Shown: one piece after another, positions 25,686-34,301 of the stretch
Layout of the letters: every line of letters starts with the position of its first letter
Position numbering within the stretch: position 1 is the first letter of the stretch
DNA from: Adlercreutzia equolifaciens
GTDB lineage: Bacteria; Actinomycetota; Coriobacteriia; Coriobacteriales; Eggerthellaceae
Assembly: GCF_029076695.1 (NCBI RefSeq)
Contig: NZ_JARFIK010000001.1
Location: 558,001-622,000, forward strand
Length of the DNA: 64,000 nucleotides
Reading direction: 5' to 3'
The notes under the pieces: generated by a model
What the model saw: only the letters and a program-made list of their open reading frames with translations
What the model was told of the DNA's origin: nothing
Database searches by the model: none
Made by a program: the position numbers and the translations under genes

Positions 25686-26309
25686 ATGAGATACGGAATG
25701 GTCATAGATCTGGCCCGCTGCACGGGCTGCCACGCCTGTGCCATGGCCTGCAAAGCCCAGCATGGCACTCCTCCGGGAGTGTGGTGGTCGAAGGTTCTGG
25801 AAAGCGAGACGGGCACGTACCCGAACGTGCGCATCGTCTATGAGCCGGTGCTGTGCATGCACTGCGAGAACGCGCCCTGCGCCCAGGTGTGCCCCACGGG
25901 CGCTACCTATAAAGGCGAGGACGGTGTGGTGGACGTCGATTACGACAAGTGCATCGGCTGCCGTTACTGCGAGGCGGCCTGCCCCTACGACGCCCGCAAC
26001 TTCGTGGAGAAGATCGAGCCCGGCTTCCCCGAGTACGGCTTCAATCCCTACGAGGAGGTCATGTACCAGGGGCATCAGGTGGGGGTCGTGGAAAAGTGCA
26101 ACTTCTGCAAAGATGCCCGCGCCAATGGCGAGGAACCCGCGTGCGTGCGCACCTGCCCGGCCTACGCCCGTCACTTCGGAGACTTGGACGATCCCAGCAG
26201 CGAAGTGGCGCAGTTGGTGGCCGATTACGATGCCTATCAGCTGCTTCCCGAGCAGGGTACGAATCCGTCCGTGTACTACATGGCGAAAAGCCGTAGCGTG
26301 AGGAAGTAG
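25686..26309 (+). CDS. Four-cluster [4Fe-4S] ferredoxin subunit of the molybdoenzyme
   Basis: Protein of 207 residues, no signal peptide, so it rides with the Tat-exported subunit. Four cysteine sets are visible: CTGCHACAMACK, CMHCENAPCAQVCP, CIGCRYCEAACPY and CNFCKDARANGEEPACVRTCP, as in DmsB/PsrB/PhsB. It carries electrons from the membrane anchor to the catalytic subunit. It starts 11 bases after the catalytic gene with a GGAGGT ribosome site, and the anchor follows 14 bases later, so these three are one operon. Confidence 0.95.
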   Translation: MRYGMVIDLARCTGCHACAMACKAQHGTPPGVWWSKVLESETGTYPNVRIVYEPVLCMHCENAPCAQVCPTGATYKGEDGVVDVDYDKCIGCRYCEAACPYDARNFVEKIEPGFPEYGFNPYEEVMYQGHQVGVVEKCNFCKDARANGEEPACVRTCPAYARHFGDLDDPSSEVAQLVADYDAYQLLPEQGTNPSVYYMAKSRSVRK

Positions 26310-26323
26310 AGGAGGTAGGCAAT

Positions 26324-27364
26324 ATGGGATTGCATAGTGTATGGGGCCCGCTGATTGCGTGGTACCTGTTTTTGGCCGGCACGGGCGCGGGAGCGTACCT
26401 GGTCGGCGCGGTAGCCGGCTTCCTTGGAGAGCGCTATCGGCCCCTGGTGAAGCCCGGCGTGCTTCTGGGCGCGCCGCTGGTGGCCATTGGCTGCGTGCTG
26501 CTGCTGTTTGACCTGGGCGTGCCGACGCGCTTCCTTATGGCGTTCCTGCAGCCGCAGACGTCCATGATGTCGGTGGGCGTTATCATCATCAGCTGCTTCA
26601 TTGTGCTGAGCGGCGTGCACTGGATTTTGACGGTGACGAAGAAGGGCTCGGAGAAACTGCTGCGCGGTCTCTCCATTGCCGCTGGCGTGTTCGCCGTGGG
26701 CACGGCGGTCTACACGGGCCTGCTTTTGGCCCTGGTGCAGGCGGTGCCCTTCTGGAATCAGCCGCTGCTGCCCGTGCTGTTCCTGTTCTCGGCATTGTCG
26801 ACGGGCATCGGTGCCGTCTTCGTGGCCGTGGGCGTCATGCGCCGCGTGCGGCCGGCGGCTCCGGCCAAGACGAAGCTGGCCGCTACGGGGGCCGGGGTTG
26901 CCGTGCTCGATGATGACATGGCGGTGCCTGCGGCTCCCACGCGCAGCGCGGCAGTGCCGCGCACGGCCGAGCAGAGTGCCGTGGTCGCGCAAGAGGTGGA
27001 TGAGAATGTGGTTGCCTCTGCTCACGCACTGGGCGTGGTGGACCTGCCCATCGTTGTGGCCGAGCTGCTGGTGCTGTTCTCCATGATGTTCATCATGGGA
27101 TCGTCCCACTCGGTGGCGGCCCTCTCGGTGGATTTCCTGCTGGCGGGCGGTTTCGCGCTTCCCTTCTGGTTGGGCATTGTGCTTGTCGGCTTGGTGGTGC
27201 CGGCTGTGCTGGAGATTGTCTCCCTCGCGCGCTGGCATGGAGCGCAGTACGGCGCCCGCGTGCTGGACGCTGGCGTGATCACGGGTCTCTGCCTGCTTGT
27301 CGGCGGCGTGATGCTCCGCTTCGCCGTGGTGGCCGCCGGTCTTAATATCGCCGTCCTTATGTAG
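26324..27364 (+). CDS. NrfD/PsrC-type membrane anchor subunit
   Basis: Protein of 346 residues with eight or nine membrane helices. The first, PLIAWYLFLAGTGAGAYLVG, is the NrfD/PsrC opening that binds quinol. It oxidises menaquinol and hands electrons to the Fe-S subunit. A polar linker of about 55 residues rich in Ala, Pro and Thr (about 180-230) interrupts the helices and would face the cytoplasm; most relatives lack it. It begins 14 bases after the Fe-S gene with AGGAGGT. Confidence 0.9.
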   Translation: MGLHSVWGPLIAWYLFLAGTGAGAYLVGAVAGFLGERYRPLVKPGVLLGAPLVAIGCVLLLFDLGVPTRFLMAFLQPQTSMMSVGVIIISCFIVLSGVHWILTVTKKGSEKLLRGLSIAAGVFAVGTAVYTGLLLALVQAVPFWNQPLLPVLFLFSALSTGIGAVFVAVGVMRRVRPAAPAKTKLAATGAGVAVLDDDMAVPAAPTRSAAVPRTAEQSAVVAQEVDENVVASAHALGVVDLPIVVAELLVLFSMMFIMGSSHSVAALSVDFLLAGGFALPFWLGIVLVGLVVPAVLEIVSLARWHGAQYGARVLDAGVITGLCLLVGGVMLRFAVVAAGLNIAVLM

Positions 27365-27406
27365 GTTCTTCCCCCCTCCTTCCAACCTGCATAGCGCGAC
27401 GTTGAA

Positions 27407-27435
27407 GAAGACCCCTGGTGCTCCCGGGGGTCTTC
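27407..27435 (+). terminator. Probable terminator after the reductase operon
   Basis: GAAGACCCC (27407-27415) pairs perfectly with GGGGTCTTC (27427-27435). The following GTTGT is only partly T-rich, so termination strength is uncertain. Confidence 0.55.
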
Positions 27436-27592
27436 GTTGTGCTGAGGTTTCAAAGGGGAAGCGCTTTGCGGTGCGGCGCGAAACTTGTTCTACAATACGG
27501 AGAGGCGAGGGGTGCGCCACTACCGGAAACAGCAACAGTCGCAAGGGCCCAAGCCCTTGGATTGCTGCGCTCGAAAGGGGAGGGGCACTACT

Positions 27593-29101
27593 ATGGTCGA
27601 CGAGTCGCCAAGCCAAAAGCGCGTTTACCTTGCTTTCGCTGAGCGTTTCGAGGACCTGCTCAGCGACAAACTTTATGCCGTGGTGGCGTTCGGCGCGCTG
27701 CTTTCCTGGATTTGGATGAGCCTGGTGAAGGGCAATCCGGCATTCATGAACGGCGAAGTCGACGACGTTTCGGTCGGATTGGTGCTGGGCTCGTTTACCG
27801 TGGCGCTCTTGGCGTTTGCGCTGCTGAGGTCCTTGGACGCCCTGCTCTCGCGCCGCGCCTTGTGGCTCGGTGCCGGCGGGCTGGCGTGGGGCAGCTGCTT
27901 GTTTCTTATGCTGGCCTTTTATGGCATTGTTCCGCTGGAGCCGACGCTGCACCTGACGCTGGTGAGATGCCTTATGGTGGTGCTGGGCGTGAGCAGCGCC
28001 ATCTTGGTGGAATGCTGCGCCGTGGCTTTCGCGTGCCTGCGTCCTGCGTCGGCGGCGGTGGGGTTCTTTTTCAGCTGCGTCATTATGGCGACGCTGTGCG
28101 GCGTCATCGGTCTGTGCAAAAGCGTGGGAGGCCGTATGGTCGAGGGGGCGCTGTTCTGCCTGCTGCCCTTGTTCGCCGCCATGCTGCTCGTACGGGCGGC
28201 GCCAACTTTGGGAGAGCGCCTGGCCCTGATGCCCGAGGGACCGGAGAAGTTCGCGAAGGGCTATCGTGAGATGTGCCTCGCCTTCGGCGTGTTTTTCTTT
28301 GCCCTGTCAGCCAAGGCGGCCATGGAGCCGTCCCACGAGTTCCATTCAGCTTCCGACATCAGTTTCGCGGGCATTCTGGTGCTTTCGTTCGCTCTGTTTT
28401 ACTGCGTGGGCATCAAGCGGCATCCCGTGGGAGTGTTTCGGCTGTTGAAGATTGCCTATGGCATTGCCGTGCTGGTGCTGACCGTCTGCGTGGCTCTGGC
28501 ACCGCTCTCGCTCGATCCCTATCTGAGCATTGCCTTCCATGCCGACTGTATGGTGCTTATTATGGTGCTCTGGCTGCTGGTGGCCTTTGTGGGCAATCGC
28601 AACGAGGTGTATGTGTGCAAGGTGGTGGGCATCGCCTTTGCCTCGGCCTCGTTCGGGTTGGTGGCCGGGTGGCTCTTCGGGGAGGCGGCCTATGCGTTCC
28701 TCGGCCACTCGCGCGGTTATATTTCCGTTGGCATTGCCTGCGCCACAGCGGTTTTCTCCACGATGGGATTTTCGAGCAGCAGTTTTCCCTATCTCACCAC
28801 GTCGGGCAAGGGGGCGCAGAAAATGCAGCGCGCGCACGAGCCCGAGCCCGTGGCGGTGGATTACAATCGGCTGCTAGCCGACGAGGCTGGCCTTTCCGCG
28901 CGCGAATACGAGGTATTCGAGCTGCTCATGGTGGGGCACAACGCCACGTCGGTGGCGTCCGAGCTGACTATTTCCTATCACACAGCGCGCTCGCACGTGC
29001 GCAACATCTATGCGAAGCTGAACGTGCATTCCCGTACGGAACTGCTGGAGGCGCTCAAGGAGTTCTCCGAGCAGTACGATGCTCGGCAGCAGAACGCCTA
29101 A
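27593..29101 (+). CDS. Membrane-bound LuxR-type transcriptional regulator
   Basis: Protein of 502 residues when started at MVDESPSQKR, eight bases after GGGGAGGGG; the frame upstream adds 36 residues with no ribosome site. About twelve hydrophobic helices fill residues 20-410, followed by a LuxR helix-turn-helix (LSAREYEVFELLMVGHNATS to NIYAKLNVHSRTELLEAL). This architecture is very common beside molybdoenzyme operons in Eggerthellaceae, where such proteins are thought to sense the enzyme's substrate. A possible -10, TACAAT, is at 27491. It likely controls the reductase operon upstream; that is inferred from position. Confidence 0.88.
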   Translation: MVDESPSQKRVYLAFAERFEDLLSDKLYAVVAFGALLSWIWMSLVKGNPAFMNGEVDDVSVGLVLGSFTVALLAFALLRSLDALLSRRALWLGAGGLAWGSCLFLMLAFYGIVPLEPTLHLTLVRCLMVVLGVSSAILVECCAVAFACLRPASAAVGFFFSCVIMATLCGVIGLCKSVGGRMVEGALFCLLPLFAAMLLVRAAPTLGERLALMPEGPEKFAKGYREMCLAFGVFFFALSAKAAMEPSHEFHSASDISFAGILVLSFALFYCVGIKRHPVGVFRLLKIAYGIAVLVLTVCVALAPLSLDPYLSIAFHADCMVLIMVLWLLVAFVGNRNEVYVCKVVGIAFASASFGLVAGWLFGEAAYAFLGHSRGYISVGIACATAVFSTMGFSSSSFPYLTTSGKGAQKMQRAHEPEPVAVDYNRLLADEAGLSAREYEVFELLMVGHNATSVASELTISYHTARSHVRNIYAKLNVHSRTELLEALKEFSEQYDARQQNA

Positions 29102-29107
29102 GGCGTC

Positions 29108-29554
29108 TTAGGCGTAGGACTCGCCGGCGTTGTACCAGGAGAACAGCTCGTAGATGCGCAGGTTGGGGGCGATGGCATAGGTGTCGGCGGTGAAGCTGAG
29201 TACGTTGCTGGTGCCGTTCACCACGGCGGTGCCCAGGAGCATGGCCGGAGTGGCCACCGTGCGGCCCTCCGCGGCGGCAATGCGCGCGGCTTCGGCGGGG
29301 TGTTCGGCAAGCCACGACTCGGCCTGAGCCTCGATGGCGTCCATTTCGGCCAGGATAGCCTGGGTGCGCAGCTGGCGAAGCTCGTCGATGCGCTGGTAGC
29401 AGGCAGTGTGCACCCGCGGGCTGCGGGCGCCCTCGTAGACGTAGAGACGCACCAGCTCCATGGGCATGCGACGGCCCAGCTCGTAAAGACCCTCTTTGAA
29501 CAAACGGGAGTGCTCCCAGGTGGAGCGCGAGAAAGCCACTTCGGTGGTAACCAT
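29108..29554 (-). CDS. Hypothetical protein
   Basis: Protein of 148 residues with no recognised domain. The N-terminus TWEHSRLFKEGLYELGRR and a long helical middle (RIDELRQLRTQAILAEMDAIEAQ) suggest a soluble helical protein, with an Ala/Val-rich stretch near 100-115 and an aromatic end (YELFSWYNAGESYA). It converges on the LuxR gene with six bases between stops and has an AGGAGC ribosome site. Codon use matches its neighbours, so it is probably real. Confidence 0.6.
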   Translation of the reverse strand: MVTTEVAFSRSTWEHSRLFKEGLYELGRRMPMELVRLYVYEGARSPRVHTACYQRIDELRQLRTQAILAEMDAIEAQAESWLAEHPAEAARIAAAEGRTVATPAMLLGTAVVNGTSNVLSFTADTYAIAPNLRIYELFSWYNAGESYA

Positions 29555-29662
29555 GAAAGCTCCTTAGTTCAATTGTGTGGTATTTGAAGCTTCGCGGTCA
29601 CTATAGCACGGCAAAATGCCCCCGTGCGTAACGAATCCGCACCGAAGCGCGCCGAGCAGCAG

Positions 29663-29691
29663 TGAGACAGCCAACCGTCTGACTTGTCTCA
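29663..29691 (+). repeat. Interspersed 29-bp repeat, full copy
   Basis: Ends TGAGACA and TGTCTCA with core GCCAACCGTCTGACT. Identical in reverse complement to 20838-20866. It lies 11 bases beyond the stop of the solute-binding gene. Confidence 0.9.
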
Positions 29692-29701
29692 CGAGCAGTG
29701 C

Positions 29702-31054
29702 CTACTGGGCGGTGGCGATGGCTTCCTCTTGCAGGGCGTCGAGGGCGGCCATGCATTCGTCCACGGAGGCGCCGGCCAGCAGGTCGCGCACGATGAGGCA
29801 GACGTTGCCCCACTGCTCGACGTTCATGCTGGCGTTGGAGGCCAGCACGTAGATTTCGTCCTCCACCTTCTGGTTCAGCGGCTTCAGGGCGTCGATGCAG
29901 TCCACCTTGATGTTCTTCGACGGGGAGATGACGCGGTTGGTCTCGGTGTACAGCTGCAGTGCCTCGTCAGAGAGGATGACGTCCATGACCTTGAGAGCCT
30001 CTCCCTTGTTGGCTGATTCCTCGCCCACGGCGAAGCCGGTCATGGACAGCACGGGCATCTGGCCGTGGGAGCTGGGGAAGCCGATGACCTCCAGGTTGAA
30101 GCTGGGATTGCCGTAGGCGGTGTCGGTGTTAGCCGCGCCCCAGTAGGCCATGACGATGGGGCATTCGCCGGCCATGAAATCAGCTCCCTCGCCCTTGCCT
30201 TCGAAGGCCTCGCTGACCAGAGCGTTCTCGGCGTCGATATAGCCGTTGTCAATCAGTTGCTGCAGGAACTCGAAGCCGCCGCGCATGTAGTCGCTGTACT
30301 TCTTCTCCCCGGAGTTCAGCGCGGCCACCTCGGCCTCAATGTCGCCGCCGTTGTACAGGTCGGCGTAGGCCTGGGCGAACACGAAGGTCTCGAGCCACCA
30401 GCGGTTGGCCCCCACGGGGGTATCGTAGCCGTGCTGCTTCAGCACACGGCAGCACTCGAGGAATTCCTCGGGGGTGCTGGGCAGCGAAAGCCCGCATTCC
30501 TTGAAGATGTCCTCGTTGATGAACAGGCCGTAGGCCACCACCTCTTGGGGAATGGCCACCAGCTTGCCGTCCACGGTGTTGGCGGTCTTCACCACCTCGC
30601 GCAGGTTCTTCGCGCAGGCGAGCTGCGACAGGTCGGCCAGCTTGCCTTCTTTGCCCAGGGCCACAATGGTGTCGGTGTTCAGCAGGTACATATCGTCGCG
30701 GTTGTTGCGGGCGCGCTCCAGGCACACGTCGTCGTAGGTTTTGTCCTGGTAGTTCTCGGCCGTGTACGTTTGATAGGATACGGTCAGCCCCAGCTGGTCC
30801 TCGGCCATGGCCATGGTCAGGTCGCTGGCGGTGCGGGCCGTGTTCTCGGAATCGGCGCTTACCTTCTCCATGGGGGAGAAGAACGAGACCGACGTGGTCT
30901 CATCGCCTGACTGGACGGCCAGGTTGACCGGCTCGTCGGCGGTGTTGCTGCAGCCAGCGCACAGGGTGAGCGCCAGGATGCCCGAGGTGACGAGTGCTGC
31001 TGCCCGCCGGGCGCGCCGCGGCTTCAGGGCGGTCGTCTTCTGCGGTGTTCTCAT
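29702..31054 (-). CDS. Extracellular solute-binding lipoprotein (ABC family 1 type)
   Basis: Protein of 450 residues starting at MRTPQKTTALK (AAGGGGATT upstream); the frame is open further upstream through the kinase gene in a wrong frame. A basic N-terminus, hydrophobic core and lipobox LTLCAGC place the lipid on Cys35. The rest has the pattern of family 1 sugar-binding proteins (YAENYQDKTYDDVCLERARN, GLFINEDIFKECGLSLPSTPEEF, GEESANKGEALKVMDVIL). No ABC permease or ATPase is nearby. It begins 21 bases after a hybrid sensor kinase, so it may serve as the kinase's ligand-binding partner and not for import. Confidence 0.85.
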   Translation of the reverse strand: MRTPQKTTALKPRRARRAAALVTSGILALTLCAGCSNTADEPVNLAVQSGDETTSVSFFSPMEKVSADSENTARTASDLTMAMAEDQLGLTVSYQTYTAENYQDKTYDDVCLERARNNRDDMYLLNTDTIVALGKEGKLADLSQLACAKNLREVVKTANTVDGKLVAIPQEVVAYGLFINEDIFKECGLSLPSTPEEFLECCRVLKQHGYDTPVGANRWWLETFVFAQAYADLYNGGDIEAEVAALNSGEKKYSDYMRGGFEFLQQLIDNGYIDAENALVSEAFEGKGEGADFMAGECPIVMAYWGAANTDTAYGNPSFNLEVIGFPSSHGQMPVLSMTGFAVGEESANKGEALKVMDVILSDEALQLYTETNRVISPSKNIKVDCIDALKPLNQKVEDEIYVLASNASMNVEQWGNVCLIVRDLLAGASVDECMAALDALQEEAIATAQ

Positions 31055-31074
31055 AGGTTGAATCCCCTTCGTTT

Positions 31075-33276
31075 TTACGCTTGATGGTCGAACTCGAACA
31101 CGACGCGCTTCAGCTCGTCGATGTTGATGGGCTTGGCGATGTGGTAGTTCATGCCGGCGGCCAGGGCGGCGCGCTCGTCCTCCACGAAGGCGTCGGCGGT
31201 CATGGCGATGATGAGCAGGCTTTCCGCATCTTCGCGGGGCAGTTGGCGAATGGCGCGGGTGGCCTCGTGACCGTTCATGACGGGCATTTGCACGTCCATG
31301 AGAATGGCGTCGAACTCGCCGGGGGCTGCCTGCTGCATACGCTCGACGGCAATTTGGCCGTTGTCGGCAATTTCCACGGTGGCGCCTTCGATTTCCAGCA
31401 GCTCCTCCAGCAGCAGGGCGTTGAAGGCGTTGTCCTCGGCGGCCAGGAAGTGCTTGCCCTGCAAGGCGTCGGCGTAGGTGGCGCTGTCCGCCTCGGCCGC
31501 GCGACGCTGGTCGGGCGATTCGGTCGCGCCGTCGGCGTCCTCTTCGGCCACCTGAAGCTCCAGGCGCACGCGGAAGAGTGAGCCGACGCCTACCTCGCTG
31601 GTTACCTCGATGCTGCCGCCCATGAGCTCCACCAGGCTCTTGGTGATGGAGAGCCCCAGGCCCGTGCCTTGGATCTTGTTGGTGGTGCTGTCCTCGGCGC
31701 GGGTGAACGAGTCGAAGACGTGCTCGAGGAACTCGGGCGTCATGCCGTAGCCGGTGTCCTCCACCTCGATGGTGAGGGGCTGGTACTGACTGGCGTGCAC
31801 CTTGCCGCCCAGGAAGCGCAGGTGGATGGTGCCTCCGTCGGGCGTGTACTTCACGGCGTTGGACAGCAGGTTGATAAGCACCTGGTTCAGGTGGGTTTCG
31901 TCGCCGATGAAGCGCTCGCGGTCGATGCCGGACACTTCGGTGTGCAGGGTCTGGTGCTTCGCCTCGGCCAGAGGTGTCACGATGGCCTCGATGGCGTGCA
32001 GCGAATCGGCCAGGTCGAATTCGGCCAGGGTGATGGTGGCCTTGCCGCTTTCGATTTTCGAGATGTCCAGCACGTCGTTGATGAGGTCGAGCAGGTGGTT
32101 GCCCGAGGCGATGATGCGACTGGCGCATTCCCGTACCTTCTCGGGATTGTCCGCTTCCTTCATCAGCAGCGTGGTGAAGCCGATGACGGCGTTCATGGGG
32201 GTGCGAATGTCGTGGGACATATTGGCCAGGAAGGCCGACTTCGACTCGTTGGCCACCTCGGCATCGTGCAGGGCGCGGGCCAGTTCCTCCTGGTGGCGCG
32301 CTCGTTCCGCCTCGCGCTCCCGCTGCACCTGCTGCTGTTTGCGGCGGTTGTGGGCGTAGAGCGCCACGCACAGGGCAATGGCCAGGAAGGTGATGGCCGT
32401 GACGGCGACGATGGCGTCGTTGACCGTGTGGGCCTCCTTCTGGATGGCATCCATGGGCACGTAACCGATCATGAAGTCGGTGCCGCCGTTGACGGGCCAG
32501 AGGAAGCAGAGCGACTCGCGCCCCTGGACCTCATGGGCGAACAGCACGTTGTGGCCCTCTTCGATGCCCTGGCGCACCATGGTGATGATGGCCTCGCTGG
32601 TAATGTTGTTCGCGCGGTAGAAGTCCTCCAGGTTGAGGTGGCCCGCCTCGCGGTCGCCCAGGCCGTCGGGCTTCAGCACGAAGCGCTCGTTGGCGGAGTC
32701 CATCAGGTAGAACACGGCCTGGTTGTTGTAGAAGTTCTTCGGCAGGGCAGCGGCAATGGTGTCGTAGACGTACTCCACGTACAGCGTGCCGATGTCCGCG
32801 CCGTCGCGCGTGAGCGGGCTGGCAATGGTGTAGGCCCAGGTGCCGGTGTCGTTGACGAAGGATTGCGAGACCGGGTTGCCCTGGATGGTGCCTCCGGCCG
32901 AGAAGTCGAGGCTGTCGGGCGAGAACGGCTCGCCGTTGCTAGAGATGCCCTCCGTCTGACCTGCCATGACGATGGAGATTTTGGCGATGGCGTCGCTGGC
33001 GTGGAGGTTCTGGATGTAGGCGTCCGGATCGTCCGAGCGCGAGATTTCCTCGCCGATGAGCTCCTGGAAGTCCACCTCGCTGTTGATGATGCCGTCGATG
33101 GTGTTCTTCATCAGCTCGAGGTTCTCGTTCAGGCTCTGGATAGCCGAGTCCGACATTTCCTGCGAGGTTTTCTGGGCAATGGCGAAAATGCCCGCCACCA
33201 TGGCAATGCAAATAAGGAGGACGGCAATCGTCCAGGTGGCAAAGTGCTTCTTCTGAGCCGGCTCTGTCAAGTTCAT
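31075..33276 (-). CDS. Hybrid sensor histidine kinase with receiver domain
   Basis: Protein of 733 residues. One helix (TWTIAVLLICIAMVAGIFAIA), an extracellular sensor of about 260 residues resembling a double Cache domain, a second helix, a coiled coil (QREREAERARHQEELARAL), then the phospho-acceptor box MSHDIRTPMNAV, ATPase boxes NLLSNAVKYTP, EDTGYGM and GTGLGLSI, and a receiver with LMDVQMPVMNG. The ATG at 33276 touches its GGGAGG site directly, so the TTG two codons later (33270) is a possible true start. An ATG at 33303 overlaps the -10 and is excluded. It is co-transcribed with the solute-binding lipoprotein. No output regulator is adjacent. Confidence 0.9.
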   Translation of the reverse strand: MNLTEPAQKKHFATWTIAVLLICIAMVAGIFAIAQKTSQEMSDSAIQSLNENLELMKNTIDGIINSEVDFQELIGEEISRSDDPDAYIQNLHASDAIAKISIVMAGQTEGISSNGEPFSPDSLDFSAGGTIQGNPVSQSFVNDTGTWAYTIASPLTRDGADIGTLYVEYVYDTIAAALPKNFYNNQAVFYLMDSANERFVLKPDGLGDREAGHLNLEDFYRANNITSEAIITMVRQGIEEGHNVLFAHEVQGRESLCFLWPVNGGTDFMIGYVPMDAIQKEAHTVNDAIVAVTAITFLAIALCVALYAHNRRKQQQVQREREAERARHQEELARALHDAEVANESKSAFLANMSHDIRTPMNAVIGFTTLLMKEADNPEKVRECASRIIASGNHLLDLINDVLDISKIESGKATITLAEFDLADSLHAIEAIVTPLAEAKHQTLHTEVSGIDRERFIGDETHLNQVLINLLSNAVKYTPDGGTIHLRFLGGKVHASQYQPLTIEVEDTGYGMTPEFLEHVFDSFTRAEDSTTNKIQGTGLGLSITKSLVELMGGSIEVTSEVGVGSLFRVRLELQVAEEDADGATESPDQRRAAEADSATYADALQGKHFLAAEDNAFNALLLEELLEIEGATVEIADNGQIAVERMQQAAPGEFDAILMDVQMPVMNGHEATRAIRQLPREDAESLLIIAMTADAFVEDERAALAAGMNYHIAKPINIDELKRVVFEFDHQA

Positions 33277-33301
33277 CCTCCCCGCGTGTGAGTTAAGGGG
33301 C

Positions 33302-33342
33302 ATTATACAATGCAAGGAGCCGCCCTTCCTAGAGCGGCTCCT
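33302..33342 (-). promoter_or_regulatory. Promoter -10 and upstream stem for the sensor kinase
   Basis: On the minus strand TATAAT occupies 33307-33302, 26 bases before the kinase start. A 9-bp inverted repeat AGGAGCCGC/GCGGCTCCT (33315-33323, 33334-33342) lies where the -35 region would be, so it may be an operator; no -35 hexamer is clear. Confidence 0.5.
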
Positions 33343-33363
33343 CTCCAAACTTCGCCAGCGGAC

Positions 33364-33408
33364 GAGACGGCCAACTGAGACAGCCAACCCGATGAGACAG
33401 CCAACCGT
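33364..33408 (+). repeat. Cluster of three partial copies of the interspersed repeat
   Basis: GAGACGGCCAAC (33364-33375), TGAGACAGCCAACC (33376-33389) and TGAGACAGCCAACCGT (33393-33408) are head-to-tail first halves of the 29-bp element, without the TGTCTCA ends. They lie between the toxin gene and the kinase promoter. Confidence 0.8.
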
Positions 33409-33489
33409 GGCGGAGTCAGGCGGTCATCGCACCATCGATAAGATGGGGGGGTGGCGGGAGTGGCTCCTCTATCAGGTGGCGAAGATCGG

Positions 33490-33819
33490 CTAATACCCGT
33501 ATTTCTCGCGTCGCTGGGCAGCGAGGCGGTAGACTTCGTCATCCGCTCGAGCGGCAATGACGACAATGCGCATGGTTTCGCCCTCGCGTATTACTTGGTA
33601 AACGATGCGAATGCCGTCTTTGCGCAGCTTGCATTTAAGCAGGCCGACCAAATCGAACGTGCGCTTGTTTCCCAAGGGCTTGCCGTAGCCGCCCTCGTAG
33701 TCGGGCAAAGGATTTTGGGCAATCTTCAAGATGGCTTTGGCTACGCGTGTGCGTACGCTGCCGTCGAGGTGAGCAAAGTCGTCGCTCACCTCAGGCAGTG
33801 CCTCAATGCGCCAAGTCAT
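33490..33819 (-). CDS. RelE/ParE-family toxin
   Basis: Protein of 109 residues. ALPEVSDDFAHLDGSVRTRVAKAI, YGKPLGNKRTFDLVGLLKCKLRKDGIRIVYQV and the ending EVYRLAAQRREKYGY follow the RelE fold, with basic residues in the central strands and a C-terminal Tyr, as in ribosome-dependent mRNA interferases. The start overlaps the antitoxin's stop in TAATG, so translation is coupled. It would cleave translated mRNA when the antitoxin is lost. Confidence 0.88.
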   Translation of the reverse strand: MTWRIEALPEVSDDFAHLDGSVRTRVAKAILKIAQNPLPDYEGGYGKPLGNKRTFDLVGLLKCKLRKDGIRIVYQVIREGETMRIVVIAARADDEVYRLAAQRREKYGY

Positions 33820-34148
33820 TACTCGAACTCGATTTCCGCGTCGGGAACGGCATCAATGTCTGCCTGGCTGATGTTGAAGCCCGCGAGTATCTCATCGAAG
33901 GGCACGGCTTCCTTGTCCGAATTGACGGCCAGGCGCTCCAAGGCAAGCTCGAGCAAAACGATGCTCTCTTCGGCTTCGGAAAGATAGGCGAATTCCTCGG
34001 GGGTGGTGATGACGGCTACGGGGCGGTTGTTCTTGACGACCGTCACGGGGATGCGGTCGGTCAGACCGCGGAAAATGCTTGAGGCCTTCCCGTGGGAGAA
34101 GTCGCTGACGGGGACAATGTTGCCTATGATGTTTGCCGCAGTGCTCAT
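33819..34148 (-). CDS. Phd/YefM-family antitoxin
   Basis: Protein of 109 residues started at MSTAANIIGN after AAGGAGCG; the frame upstream adds 27 residues that overlap the promoter. The N-terminal IVPVSDFSHGKASSIF and RIPVTVVKNNRPVAVITTPEEF are the Phd/YefM DNA-binding fold; the acidic C-terminus (FNISQADIDAVPDAEIEFE) would mask the toxin. It precedes and overlaps the RelE-type toxin gene by one base. It is likely to repress its own promoter. Confidence 0.88.
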   Translation of the reverse strand: MSTAANIIGNIVPVSDFSHGKASSIFRGLTDRIPVTVVKNNRPVAVITTPEEFAYLSEAEESIVLLELALERLAVNSDKEAVPFDEILAGFNISQADIDAVPDAEIEFE

Positions 34149-34174
34149 GAAGCGCTCCTTAGAATGATGCAAAT

Positions 34175-34203
34175 AAGATAGCAGATTGTGATTCATTAAA
34201 CAA
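34175..34203 (-). promoter_or_regulatory. Promoter of the toxin-antitoxin operon
   Basis: On the minus strand TTGTTT (34203-34198), a 17-bp spacer and TATCTT (34180-34175) form a good sigma-70-like promoter 27 bases before the antitoxin ATG. Confidence 0.6.
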
Positions 34204-34246
34204 TAACGAACAATGGCCGCACCCTCCATTTCCCTGCATGCTTCGC

Positions 34247-34252
34247 TATAAT
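34247..34252 (+). promoter_or_regulatory. -10 element of the tex promoter
   Basis: TATAAT lies 50 bases before the tex ATG. The -35 region at 17-bp spacing (CTCCAT) is weak. Confidence 0.5.
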
Positions 34253-34301
34253 CGCGGGACGAGATTTTCCCGAACGTGCGAATTTGAAGAAGGCAGACGC
34301 A

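Noticed and set aside
31669-33291. 540-codon plus-strand frame antisense to the sensor kinase
   Set aside because: Val/Gly/His-rich composition typical of antisense frames; kinase motifs are unambiguous on the other strand.
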